Shown in pieces: positions 1 to 64,000 of a DNA stretch of 64,000 bases (positions are counted from its first letter, which is position 1; the number at the start of each line of letters is the position of its first letter). Origin of the DNA: Ficedula albicollis (Eukaryota; Chordata; Aves; Passeriformes; Muscicapidae); the NCBI RefSeq assembly GCF_000247815.1, contig NC_021681.1:7010412-7074411 (forward strand), given 5' to 3'. Below the pieces are notes generated by a model. It was not told where the DNA came from and did no database searches. It saw only the letters and a program-made list of their open reading frames with translations. The position numbers and the translations under genes were made by a program.

Positions 1-1117
1 TCAAGCCTACCTGTGTTATGACACATGGGCCCACAGCCCTGTGTGAATTCAGTGCTCACAGTGTCCATCACGAGACAATGCTGAACACAGGGAGGGAAGC
101 TCTGAAGTTCTGGCACCAAGTACAATGTCAAGTACAGATCAGTTACGTATCTGTATTTACAAATCTGTATTTGTTTACAAATTTGTATTATGGATTACAA
201 TTACAATGTCTGTATAGAATTGTATATAAACCAAGCAGAAACCAACCTAGCTGCAGGAGGTTAAAAGGATTTTGTGGTAGGAATCTGAACAGGTGACCTT
301 TGTGTTTCATGTTGGAAGAAGTTTTGATTTTGTGACCCTTTCTTACAATTGACTATGAAGTTGTCATCACAAAACCCGCACTTCTGAAAATCCATTCTTA
401 CCATTCCACAACAGAACCTTTGTTTCCCTCAGAGAACAAGCAGTGCTGAGCTTTTATGAATAATTTTCCTGGAAATATTTGTATTAGGCCTTGCACAAGA
501 CCACCAAGTTCAGTATTTAAGGGAAATGAAGGCTTTCAAGAAATTAATTAAAACTAAAAAACCCCAAAACTCTAAACCTCTGAAGGGCTCAGCATGCTAA
601 AACACACACCTGAGGTGGTTACTGCATTATACACTTACCTGGAGAAAGCAGGAACAGAGCTCTTTAGTGCCCCAGCCAGCACAGGGGCCCTCCTTCAGGT
701 CTTGCTTCATGCTGCTGTCCCAGCAAAAAGCTCTGTTACTGTCATTCACGCCACACTCCCACAGGCAAATTTAAGACGTGACCCCTACAGACACTTGCAA
801 TCTCTATGGCTGGTGCCAGTAGTAACTCAGCCATTTCCAGAGGCAAAGAAACCACAGAGTACCAGATGTTATTCTGTTGTCAATCTATAGCAGCAGGAAC
901 AAAAACAGCATTATCCCCCCTAACACAAGAAGGTTCTCCTTAGATGCAGATCTCCAAAGACATAACAACTGATTAATAAAGCAATGAATAAAGAGAAAAT
1001 GGACCAAGTTGAACAACAAATTAAGCCCTCAGTTCTTCCACATCCCAGGTGGTCTGTGCATACCTTCACCTGAACAATGAACAGGCAATCCCCTCCCAAA
1101 AAAAACCCACAAGATGT
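1..1117. other. intergenic DNA downstream of IWS1
   Basis: AT-rich sequence with only short open frames and no codon pattern, homology or RNA fold that I recognise. It may include the unseen tail of the IWS1 3' UTR. Confidence 0.5.
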
Positions 1118-1123
1118 TTTATT
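1118..1123 (-). promoter_or_regulatory. candidate poly(A) signal for the distal IWS1 last exon
   Basis: AATAAA on the minus strand, about 270 bases after the distal IWS1 stop codon. Plausible cleavage signal; the 3' end is not proven. Confidence 0.4.
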
Positions 1124-1393
1124 TTTTAAAGTGTTGCAATACAACAAATACATGATCTGTACAAAGGACACAACAGGGCCAGTTTAAATACAATCAGGAG
1201 AAAGGAGTCCCCATATTCACAGTCCTCAGACAACATCTTCTAGCAGAACCTGAACCAACAATTTAAGGATTCACTTAAAAAACAAACTAAAAAAACCAAA
1301 CCCACCCCAAAAAAGTTAAAAAATTTAAAGGTCTCCAAAGAGTCTGTGGGTGTATTGTCTCACAGCAGAGCTCATGGGGCATTCTGTGAAGGG

Positions 1394-17954
<16,561 letters not shown>

Positions 17955-18655
17955 AGCAAAGCGGGGAAGGCTTCGTGCTCTCCTTTGGGCTTGTCCTTGT
18001 GCTTCCCTCCCACCCCACCCCAACACCCTGAGAACACGGCCAGATTCCAGCTCGGTGGCTGAGTTGCTGGGGGAACTGAAGGAGCTTTGGAGGATAAAAC
18101 ACTATTTGTACCCCCTGTGCCACTGCGACCGCGGCAGTGCTCAGCTGCAGGGTGACGTAGCTGTGGTCCTGGCAAAGGTGTTGCCTTGTCTGAGTCCTGT
18201 GGGGATTTCCAGGAGACCAAACCAAGCTCTGCCACTGTTAATGGCTGCTCGGAAGCACAGCCCTGAGCTACGAGAGAGCTCCAGGACCTCCCTTCTGCCG
18301 GACGAAGGGCCATCTGGTGCGATGCTTCCCACAGCGATTAAGGGTGGGAGATCTGGAGTGTGATCTAGAGCAGAAAAAATTGTGCCATTTAAATAATAGG
18401 TACATTTATCTACTCTTTACAAGCCAGTTAGCAAGATTAACGTCCATCTCCACAAGAAGGCGGCAAAGCAGAGCCAGAGCTCAGGCACAGCACACAAGAG
18501 GGCTCTGATGCTGCAAGGGGGTTGGCAATGTTCGCGTTTGCAGCTGGCTGCAAGGGGACCACCATGGCCATGGAAAGAAGGGACAGGTTCTCTCAGCAAA
18601 TTCAGGCCTGACTGTCCTGGCTGAAGCTCCAGTTCAATCTAGTTCATGTGTGGGT

Positions 18656-18721
18656 GGCTCCTCCAGATTTAGCCTTTCAGGATTGACTGGCTCGTCCAAA
18701 TTTAGCCTTTCAGGATTGACT
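18656..18721. repeat. 33-bp tandem duplication
   Basis: Copies at 18656-18688 and 18689-18721 share TTTAGCCTTTCAGGATTGAC with two differences. Confidence 0.9.
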
Positions 18722-21136
18722 GGAAGTTCACCCTGAGCTCCCGGGGGATGGTGACTTCCGGAGTAAACCGTGGGCAGGGCAAAACAACGCTCGTAATTTT
18801 TAGGGATTGTTGTGTTCTGTCTCAATAGCCCCTATCCTCTGAGTAGTAGCTTTACCCAGTATTTGGCATGCCCATGATATGCTAGTTGAGGATTATCAGG
18901 GGTGGCTGCTGTCATTCATGCAGCATTTCAAAATGATGGCTCTAATAAATGCATACGGTGCTGGTGTCCTGTCCCTCGGTCTGTCACAAAAACACCTTCA
19001 TTTTCTAGGGAAATACAGGTCAGTGTGAGACAGATAGGAAACTGCTGCACATTTCATTTGGTATATTTCTGAACATCCGTTACTTTTATAGTTCTGCATG
19101 CTGCACCCTTGATCAGAGTAATCAAAATTTAGTAAGTTGAGTATTCGGGGCAAAATGAGCCTAATTCTGCTGTGCTAGAGGCACCCTAGGGTGGATGGCA
19201 AAGAGGTTAAGCCATTATTAACCAACACTTCCCATCCAGCAGCAAGCACAGTTTCATGCAGGGAGTTCAGTGTCTCAGGCTAAACACAGCTGAGCTCTCA
19301 GAACTGAGTCATTACTCAACATCTTCTACAGTGAAACACTTAGGAGAAATTGGCAGTGGAGTCAGATGTTTCTCAGATACAATTTTTAAATCTTAGCGAA
19401 AATGCAGAAATTATTTTTTTATTATTTTTTTTTTACCCCTGAAAGCAGCTTCTATAAAACACAGATAATGTCTGTTTGTTTACAGCTCTACCAGTCTTTT
19501 GCAGATAGCCACAAAGATCCTTAAATGAGTCTCAAGACCACGCTCTTAATGGTATCATATCCTTTTTCCGTGGTCCTATATGATTTTTACTTCTTTTAGG
19601 TCTTTGCACTGTGTGGTTTCACTGAGATAATTTCTGGAAGGAGCAGGCACATGTATGTGATGGGAGGGTCTTGTCATTGCACTTCTCTGACTTCTATAAA
19701 GAAATGGAATGACTTTACACAACTGACTAAGTAGAAGGCAGGATGACAATTTTACAACACAACAAATAAAGGAATAAAGAAATAACTTGGGAGTAGAGTA
19801 ATACAAAATAATGGACAAGGGAAAACAAAAATAGAAACTAATAAAAAAAAAATCCCTCCAAAAAAATCCCTAATGAATAATGTGTACCTGGAAATTGTAC
19901 CAAGGTGTCTAGAAAACATAGAAATCTATCCCATACTAAAGTTCCAAGAAGATCAGAGTATGATGATAGTCCACTTTGGAAATTAGTCCTTTATATATAT
20001 GTATCATGTTCTGCAGTGATGGTGAGCCACTGTCCCAAATCCCAGATGCACTGAGGCAGCGCTGATGAAAGAATAGAGATTTTGTGCATTTACTGAGAGT
20101 GGAAGGAGGCACAGAGGTTTCTTCCTAATCATTATGAATTCCCATCTTTCTGAAATGAAACCTCCTAACCTACTTACGACATGCCATGCACATCACACAG
20201 GGGAGGGAGCACTGTGTCTGAAACAAGCTCACCCCATCAATGCTGAATAACTGGGCATCCATTCCAGCCCACGTTCTGCAGGTACCATGCGTGTGCACAC
20301 TAATGTGTACATGCCTTTGTTCCTCATGAGCCAGAGCCTGGCAGATATCAGTCTGTAATATACTCTTGTAATACCATCCTGGCTGCTCTCCAAAAGGAAG
20401 GATGGAGTGACAGTCAGACCATAATGGGATTGCACAGTGGGGGAGAGTGACCTGTCTTCTACCAAGCAGCGTAAGCAGCGCCCACTTGGCATGTGTGAAG
20501 GTGTGTAATGACACAGATCCCAGAGCCCTGCCAGTCTGCCTCACTGTGCAACTCCGAGAACAGGCTGGAATGAAATAACTCTTTCCCTGAGGAACAGAAT
20601 GCTCGAGAAAACCATGCGATGCACTTGGAAATCCTTTAATGGTATGTACTTCTTATTTAGTTCACTTTGTTCTGTGCACCGGCCCTTTCAGAGTTAACAG
20701 ACATCAGTGACTTAGAGCTACAAATCTGCTTAGATGAAGGGAAGGAGGTTAGTGTAGGCAAGAGGACTGCTGAGTGAACAGTTTAAATTGCAAACTGTTA
20801 CACCCAATCCACCTCGCTTCAAGCTCAGAGAAATAACTAGTTTAACATAAAATGATGTTTGGTATCCAGGACTTGGTGATGCAGAAATGACAAGGCCACT
20901 TTGATTTAGCTGGAGAGAAAATATGACAGATAGTGCCATGTGCAAATTAAACCCTTTGATCCTGACATCAATCTCTTAATTAGGAAAGAGGAAGGAAGAG
21001 GCAGGAACTGCCAGGAAGAGGCAGTTTTGTTAAGACATCTATCTGGGCAGACCTTTTGCTTTGAGCAACAGCAGTATCAAATTCACCGGGGTTCATCCAA
21101 TTTTATTTTGGTGCATTTCTCGGTGCAGCATTCATC

Positions 21137-21310
21137 ATAGAATCACAGAATGGTTTGGATTGGAAGAGACCTTAAAGCTCATCCAGTTCCACCACAGCAG
21201 GGGTGCCTTCCACTATCCCAGGTTGCTCCAAGCCCTGTCCAGTCTGGCCTTGGACATTTCCAGGGATGAGACAGCCATAGCCTCTGGGCAGCCTGTGCCA
21301 GTGTCTTGCT
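21137..21310 (-). mobile_element. CR1 LINE 3' end fragment
   Basis: Starts ATAGAATCACAGAATGG, then TTGGAAGAGACCTTAAAGCT and CATCCAGTTCCA, the reverse complement of the classic CR1 3' terminus. It continues with the conserved CCAGGTTGCTCCAAGCCC, CTTGGACATTTCCAGGGATG and CTGGGCAGCCTGTGCCAGTG stretches. Non-autonomous, truncated, no open reading frame. Confidence 0.9.
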
Positions 21311-21536
21311 GCATACTTAATAATTTTTTGAGCTTTATTACTTAAGATGTGATGTCACAGTCTTCACCATCAGCAATTTGCTTAAAGGTTGCAGGCCTTG
21401 GACATTTCCAGGGATGAGACAGCCATAGCCTCTGGGCAGCCTGTGCCAGTGTCTTGCTGCATACTTAATAATTTTTTGAGCTTTATTACTTAAGATGTGA
21501 TGTCACAGTCTTCACCATCAGCAATTTGCTTAAAGG
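21246..21536. repeat. 148-bp tandem duplication overlapping the CR1 tail
   Basis: Copy 1 begins GGCCTTGGACATTTCC at 21246, copy 2 at 21394. Each holds the inner end of the CR1 fragment plus about 80 bases of unique flank, so the duplication postdates the CR1 insertion. Confidence 0.9.
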
Positions 21537-22995
21537 AAAGGTTGCGACAATTAATCAGCATAGACCATGCTACAGATTACCCCTAATTACCACTACAAAT
21601 GTTCCTGTGCCCTTCACAGTCCCTCACCAAACTCCATGTTCAGCAGTACATAGTGTTGTTCATTCCTGGCAAGTTCCTTTCCTGTCTTTCCTTGTCTGCA
21701 TAGCTCAGTGCCTGCTGAAACCTGAGCTGCCCCTGTGCACTCCCAGGCCCTTCTCTGGAGGCACCTTTAGGCTGCTCATCTCTTATTAGCTGCATGTGCT
21801 GCACAGAGGGGCTGCTTCCCCTTGGTATATCAAATCTCTGCTCCCTCAGCTTTTATTTTCTACCTCTTGAGTATGTCAGCTGTAGAAATCAATCTCCCTT
21901 CTACTACATATTTCAGCTGTACAATGTGTTGTACTTTTCTTTCAGATGACCTCAATTTCCCTATGATTCCATCTAGTAGTGTCTATAGGACATAAATCCT
22001 GGAGTTCTCTCTGAAGTAGCACAGGCACTGTGTCTTGGGCACAAGTGTTAACAACGTAGTTAATTTTAGAATGAGATTCTCTGCCCCCAAACAGGCTCCA
22101 TTTGGAATTTTAGCAGGTATGTTTTGTTTGCTGAAGGAATATGCATGGCATTTTTTTTCCAATTATACAAAAATCTTTGGGTTTAGATATCTGCCTTGGT
22201 AGTATAAAGGTATGTACTTGGAGTTCTTTGCCACTATTTGACCTTTATCTAATAAAATCAGTACTTGGAATTTTGTTAATCACATACAGTATATAGATGT
22301 CTAAAAACTGTATCAAAAGTAAGTCTGCTGAAGAACTACTTTGAGACAAAATCTTTGAGAAGGAATGATGTTAGAAACTTGGAAGGAAGCTCTCTGTGGC
22401 TTTCTGCTTCTCTCCAAAAGTCTCTGAGCCCTGAAGAGCCTACATTTTATTTCTGCACCTGTATCTGCTGCTGTAAGACTTAAACAAAAACCTGGGTAAG
22501 GAGACTGACATTAAAATATAAATATGTGATGTTGATAAACACATTCTACTCCCAACTATTTATTGCCATGCTTGAATACTTACCTCTGATTTGGACATGG
22601 AGCTATGGCAGGGGCCCCATTATACAGTGTAGCCACACTGAACCTAGGAAACAAGAAAATAAGAATTAGGGTATTAGGTGTCCTAGCACATGCTCCCAAT
22701 TATTGCACATTTACATTTGCCTGTTTAATAGTGGGACACAGTATTGCACACAGGGCCCTGGAGGAAGGTGACATGGCTGGGTTAAGGTACATGGTAAAAA
22801 TCTCATCTTCACTGTTTGGGCTCATCATGAGGGTTGCAACGTGCTTGACTCCTGAGTTCTTGCTTTGGCTGGAGAAACCCTGTATCTGCCTCTCTACAGA
22901 TGTACACTTGTTTCTTTCCCATACTGGAATTTAACCAGATTTGCAAGGACACAGAGAGTACATCTGAAGCGAACAGAAAGAGGAAAGCTCTTGGC

Positions 22996-23105
22996 CACTC
23001 TATTTTGGGAAGAGAGAAGTGGACACATAGGGAGTTAATGTGGAACACATTAACACAACACTCTATTTTGGGAAGAGAGAAGTGGACACATAGGGAGTTA
23101 ATGTG
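22996..23105. repeat. 47-bp direct repeat, period 63
   Basis: CACTCTATTTTGGGAAGAGA through GGAGTTAATGTG occurs at 22996-23042 and 23059-23105, separated by 16 bases. Confidence 0.9.
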
Positions 23106-25078
23106 CACCTAGATTCTGGAACACAAGGAGAGAGTGTCTGTTGATAAATTAATGATAGTGAATCCAGGGCATTTTGTCCCACTATATGGGTGTGTGTATG
23201 AATTTCAGTTAAATGTGATGAGTTAATTTTGGTCTGAGCTCTAGGTACTGTGAAACACAGACCAGACAGGACACACACTGATGGGCATTTTCTTGCAGAA
23301 AAGAGCTATGGAAAACCAAGGGGAGGTTTTGATGAAGAGATGAGGGTCTGATTTTCTCAATACATAACAGGGTGAGAGACAGTCCTAGGGAAGTCAGTCC
23401 TGTTGGAGCAGGATAAGACCAGATGCTAAAGAGTTTTCTTCTGGGAATGCTTTCCAGAAATCTGAAAGGATACAGGCCCAGTGGAGAGACTGAAGTTTAA
23501 GGTTCACTCAGGCAAGAATTAGCCTTCATGCTTGCTGGAACACCTGACCTGGAAGTGACATATACACTGAACTGGGAGCAAAGTCCTGTAATAAATAACT
23601 GTGCTTCAGTCATTTCCTCCTTTGTGCAGTGGAGAACTGGCACTTAATGGCACCAGGGCCAGTTTCATCTTCCTTTCCCTTCTTACTCCAATGCTTATGA
23701 AAAAGAGGGACCTGAGCTGCAAAAGCCAGAGAGTGAAGATTTCTTCTGAAGAGGTAAATTCCCATCCTGTGGGGTGTGATTTGGTTTATGGTGCAGCATT
23801 TCTTTGTCAAGAGGAGCAATAGAGAGCCAGGCTTGGCCAGGAAGTGGCCATGCAACCAGGTGCAGGGGGTGGCCACTTACTGCTTCTCTGGGAAGAAGAA
23901 TTTTATATGTTGGAACTGAATAACCTGGGATTATATGGAATCTCCTCCCTACACGTCTGCTCTTGGCTCTGTCAGACTGGATCCGGAGCCAGCTGTCCCT
24001 TTGATGTGACACTGTGTGGCTGTTTCTGTGCTTGCATCTGCCACTGCCTCCTTGTTCCGGGTCAACATTTCTGCTCTTTTGTCACATTCTGGTTTCTGGT
24101 GCAGGTGAAAAAGTGCTTGTCAGTTTGAGTCACTGACTGTGGCCCACATTTAGCCTATGTTTGCCAAGGACTGTGCGTCTGGGCCACCTTGCACCACTGA
24201 CAGCAACAGGCTATGTCAGTGTTGAAGTGGATATGTAGGTCCTGCCTCAGAGTCCTGAATAAGAACATGAGGACTTTGACGTAAGAATAACAGAATATGA
24301 AAGACCAGCTGGCAAATCATCCTAGTCATGGAATCACTCCCAAAATCCAGCTCTGTGGGACAGAAAGTTGCTTTGAAGACCTTAGTTTCTTGGTTAGGAC
24401 AGCCTAAACTGCATAATCCCTTAATTAAAGCACTGCTGTAGACTTCCGGCCACTGATATTTTGGCTGTTATCTTCTTGATAGTAAGTTTCTAATTTTATT
24501 GTGGTTCCTTCCAGTCTCTTATTTTACTATTCATGCCTTGATTGCAATCCCTCCCATTCCAGCCAAGGAAGGTGAACTCTAGGCCTCCGTTACTGTTTGG
24601 TGGGGGGTTCAAGCTGGAGGTCTGAGGGAACTCAGCTCAGAAAGTATGAATTAAACCTGTGTCTCTGGGATAGCCACTGAACTGCTGGGTCAATGGACCA
24701 GCTAAAGGTAACTCTACTGTGCATCAAATCACATTGCACCATGGAGTCTTTTTATAAGAGAGCCAGCCTTGAAGTTCAAACAATGATTGTGCCTAGCACT
24801 TGACTTAGAGAACTATTTGGTATGAAAATGAGCACAGTGAAAGCTTTAGGGCTGAGAGCATCTCCAGGGTTATGTGGCAGAGCATCACCCCAGTGCTGCA
24901 GATTCTTTGCTTTGTGTCATTGTTTCTACTTTAGGTGTATCTTACTCTGATATCTTCTGCTTTAACAAAATTATTTTAAGACATTTTACTGGTGTTTTTT
25001 TTTTTTTTGCAAGGAAACCCCGCTGTCTGTTCTCATCAAAGCTCTTTTCTGACCTAACATTATGTTCTTGGCATGCAG

Positions 25079-25103
25079 GTTGCATACAGTGACCTGAAAC
25101 ATA

Positions 25104-25121
<18 letters not shown>
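25079..25121 (+). CDS. MYO7B: MYO7B exon with start codon (ATG at 25104)
   Basis: Acceptor GCATGCAG, 25 bases of 5' UTR, then ATG in a strong context (A at -3, G at +4) and six codons MVVFRK before a GTAAGT donor. Phase 0 into GDHVWLD, matching the class VII N terminus. The acceptor implies an upstream noncoding exon. Confidence 0.82.
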
Positions 25122-61937
<36,816 letters not shown>

Positions 61938-63115
61938 GTAAATTATCTGGCATATAACTAGATCAAAGTGTTCAAATATCAATAATCAGGTCCCAAAAAA
62001 TACACAGGCTAAAATGTGACTGTCACTTTCCTTTTCCTCTTGTTTTTTTTTAAGTAATCATTATTTTTAACTTTCTTTATGGACTTTGAACCATTAAAGA
62101 GAGATCTTCACAGAGTTAGCAGCATTTTAAAAAGTTCATCACCACACATAATCACCTGACTCCCAGAGCTGGGTATTTCAAACATCCTGAAGAGCATGCA
62201 GCTTGGAATGATGATATCCTGACCTTACTTTTCTTTGGTGAGGCAGCATGACCATGTTGAAATCGATTCCTATTCTTTGAAAAACCCCAAATGAACAAAG
62301 CCCTGATTCCTACCTAGCTGCTCACAGCAAGACACTTCTCCATCCACTCGGCATTACACCAGGCTGAAGCAACAAGAGCCCCAAACCATAGTGCTTCCTG
62401 AGCTTTCAAATGTGTTGTCATTCTAAGGGACATGACACAACCAGAGAGAGAGGAAGAACTAACAGGATTTCAGGAAGGATCAACTGAACCGTAGGGGAAA
62501 GGTTTCTCTAGATTCCTCCAAGCACTGGAATAACCCAGCTTGTCCCTCTGGGAACAAAGCTCTGGCATCAAGGTTGACTTCATCCTTCTCCCTTTTGATG
62601 GTGCTGTGATTTATCACTTGCCTGCCACATACCTCATCAGCAAAGAATCTGCCCAATTATTTCTCCTTCCAGCTCCTCCATCTCCCCCTTTCTCTCAGGC
62701 TGGGTCTGTGAGCGCCATGGGTCAGGCTCAAGGGGAACACAAACACAGTGGATATCCCTCTTACAGTGGATGAGGGTTGGCACTGCTAGGGAAATGTCAC
62801 CACACATTGAACTCACTTTTGAAGTGTCTGAAACATGCATGGCAAGGAATGCTATTCATTGTTTATTTCTATGGAGAAGACTTAAAAATTCCTGCCTCCC
62901 TATATCATGTGCTATTCATGCTCTAAGCCCTGTTGAGCTGTACAGAGCTTCTTTGGAGAGAGCAAATTGGGAGAGCAATGCAGAATGGGCTATTTGGAAG
63001 GAGAATTTTATCTGCTAAACTGCCCCAAATCTGGAGCCTGGGGGATGTGAAGTGGAACAAAGACAAATCTTGTCTTCTAAGAGTGGTTCTTTTCCTAAGA
63101 TTAAACGTGCATCTT
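61938..63115 (+). other. MYO7B: MYO7B intron 39, left part
   Basis: Intronic sequence without recognised features up to the GAATA microsatellite; the intron continues past the window edge. Confidence 0.55.
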
Positions 63116-63370
63116 GAATAGAATAGAATAGAATAGAATAGAATAGAATAGAATAGAATAGAATAGAATAGAATAGAATAGAATAGAATAGAATAGAATA
63201 GAATAGAATAGAATAGAATAGAATAGAATAGAATAGAATAGAATAGAATAGAATAGAATAGAATAGAATAGAATAGAATAGAATAGAATAGAATAGAATA
63301 GAATAGAATAGAATAGAATAGAATAGAATAGAATAGAATAGAATAAATAGAATAGAATAGAATAGAATAG
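63116..63370. repeat. (GAATA)n pentanucleotide microsatellite
   Basis: 46 uninterrupted GAATA units (63116-63345), then one unit lacking its G and about five more. On the minus strand this is (ATTCT)n-type. It directly abuts a CR1 3' end. Confidence 0.95.
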
Positions 63371-63485
63371 GACTATTTCAGTTGGAAGGGATCTTCAATG
63401 ATCAATAGAATAGAATAGAATAGAATAGAATAAACTATTTCAGTTGGAAGGGATCTTCAATGATAATCTAGTTCAACTTCTCCCT
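63371..63485 (-). mobile_element. CR1 LINE 3' end fragment, partly duplicated
   Basis: ACTATTTCAGTTGGAAGGGA and TCTTCAATGAT, followed in the second copy by TCTAGTTCAACTTCTCCC, is the reverse complement of a CR1 3' end. The terminal part, together with a short GAATA run (about 63404-63433), is present twice. Confidence 0.8.
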
Positions 63486-64000
63486 GTAAGTAACCTGGTC
63501 TCTTTGGAAAGGGCAGACCAGGCAGCTCAAAGGATTGACCTACAATACATACAGGGGAAGCCAACTGAGCCCTTGGGTACACACCTTTTCCTCCATAAAC
63601 CACTTTACAGCTTCACCCCCAGAATGCTGGCCAGGGAACCACCGTGATGGGAGTTAAGCAGATCTCACCTTGGCAGTGAATTCCTAGCTCAGGCTGGAAG
63701 GAGAGGTGGGTAGCCCTATGCCTCTGCAGCCGAACTGCTGCAATTCCTTGAGCTCCCAGGGTCTCCCTCTGATGCCAGTTCAGGAACAGGTGACTGAGTA
63801 GGGCAGGTACACACTTCATACAGTGCCTGCACAGTACAAAGCACATGCTGTTCAGCTTGGTCAGTCAAGTTTTCCTTCTCCAAATGGAAATGCTCCTTTA
63901 TTGAATGGGAAAAAAAGTTTTCAAATGCACATAATTAAAGCTTGCATCCAGACTAACCTCCTGCTGAGAGACTGATCCAGTGTGAGAGGCCAGTAAGCTG

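Larger units (their letters stand above)
17955..25078. other. intergenic DNA between IWS1 and MYO7B
   Basis: The first 400 bases are moderately GC-rich (upstream flank of IWS1; includes a TGACGTAG CRE-like site near 18152). The remainder is ordinary AT-rich DNA with one CR1 tail and several short duplications. A noncoding first exon of MYO7B is expected here because the ATG exon has its own splice acceptor, but I cannot place it. Confidence 0.5.

Noticed and set aside
18141..18363. Possible noncoding first exon of MYO7B in the GC-rich flank
   Set aside because: No donor with supporting context could be tied to the 25079 acceptor by eye; transcript data would be needed.
63116..63345. CRISPR-like or telomere-like array
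   Set aside because: It is a simple pentanucleotide microsatellite with no spacers, and the motif is not TTAGGG.

Overview
The window is vertebrate nuclear DNA, most likely from a bird. It has compact multi-exon genes with GT-AG introns, degraded CR1 LINE tails ending in the sauropsid ATTCTRTG-type motif, and the IWS1-MYO7B gene order known from human 2q14. No prokaryotic or viral gene is visible. Species cannot be fixed from the sequence alone.

Left third (about 1.1-17.06 kb, minus strand): IWS1, the SPT6-binding transcription elongation and mRNA export factor. Thirteen internal and terminal coding exons join in frame, and the total closes exactly (693 codons from exon 2 to the distal stop). 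Exon 1 is mostly lost in an assembly artefact. The gene has two mutually exclusive-looking terminal coding exons (1394-1525 and 3130-3258). Both are spliced in phase 0 from the same donor, both end in a SIEGN(K/R)MPL tail with a stop, and they are about 50% identical. This duplicated last exon is the most interesting biological observation here.

Middle (16.4-25.1 kb): the CpG-rich IWS1 5' end is corrupted by two C homopolymers (228 and 890 bases), an Illumina adapter 3' end (CTTCCGATCT) and a false 110-bp duplication. The very large Pro/Gly open frames here are artefacts. After this comes about 7 kb of intergenic DNA with one CR1 tail.

Right two thirds (25.1-61.9 kb, plus strand): MYO7B, the brush-border unconventional myosin, with 39 consecutive coding exons reconstructed (about 1838 residues). 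It covers the motor, five IQ motifs, a short charged linker, MyTH4-1, FERM-1, SH3 and most of MyTH4-2. The gene runs off the right edge, so the end of MyTH4-2 and FERM-2 are outside. The intron after exon 37 is a textbook U12-type AT-AC intron.

The two genes are divergent (head to head). Nothing suggests a shared pathway: IWS1 is a nuclear housekeeping factor, whereas MYO7B works in microvilli. Other notable structure: at least fourteen short two-copy tandem duplications scattered through introns and intergenic DNA, and a 46-unit pure GAATA microsatellite that grew out of a CR1 tail near the right edge.
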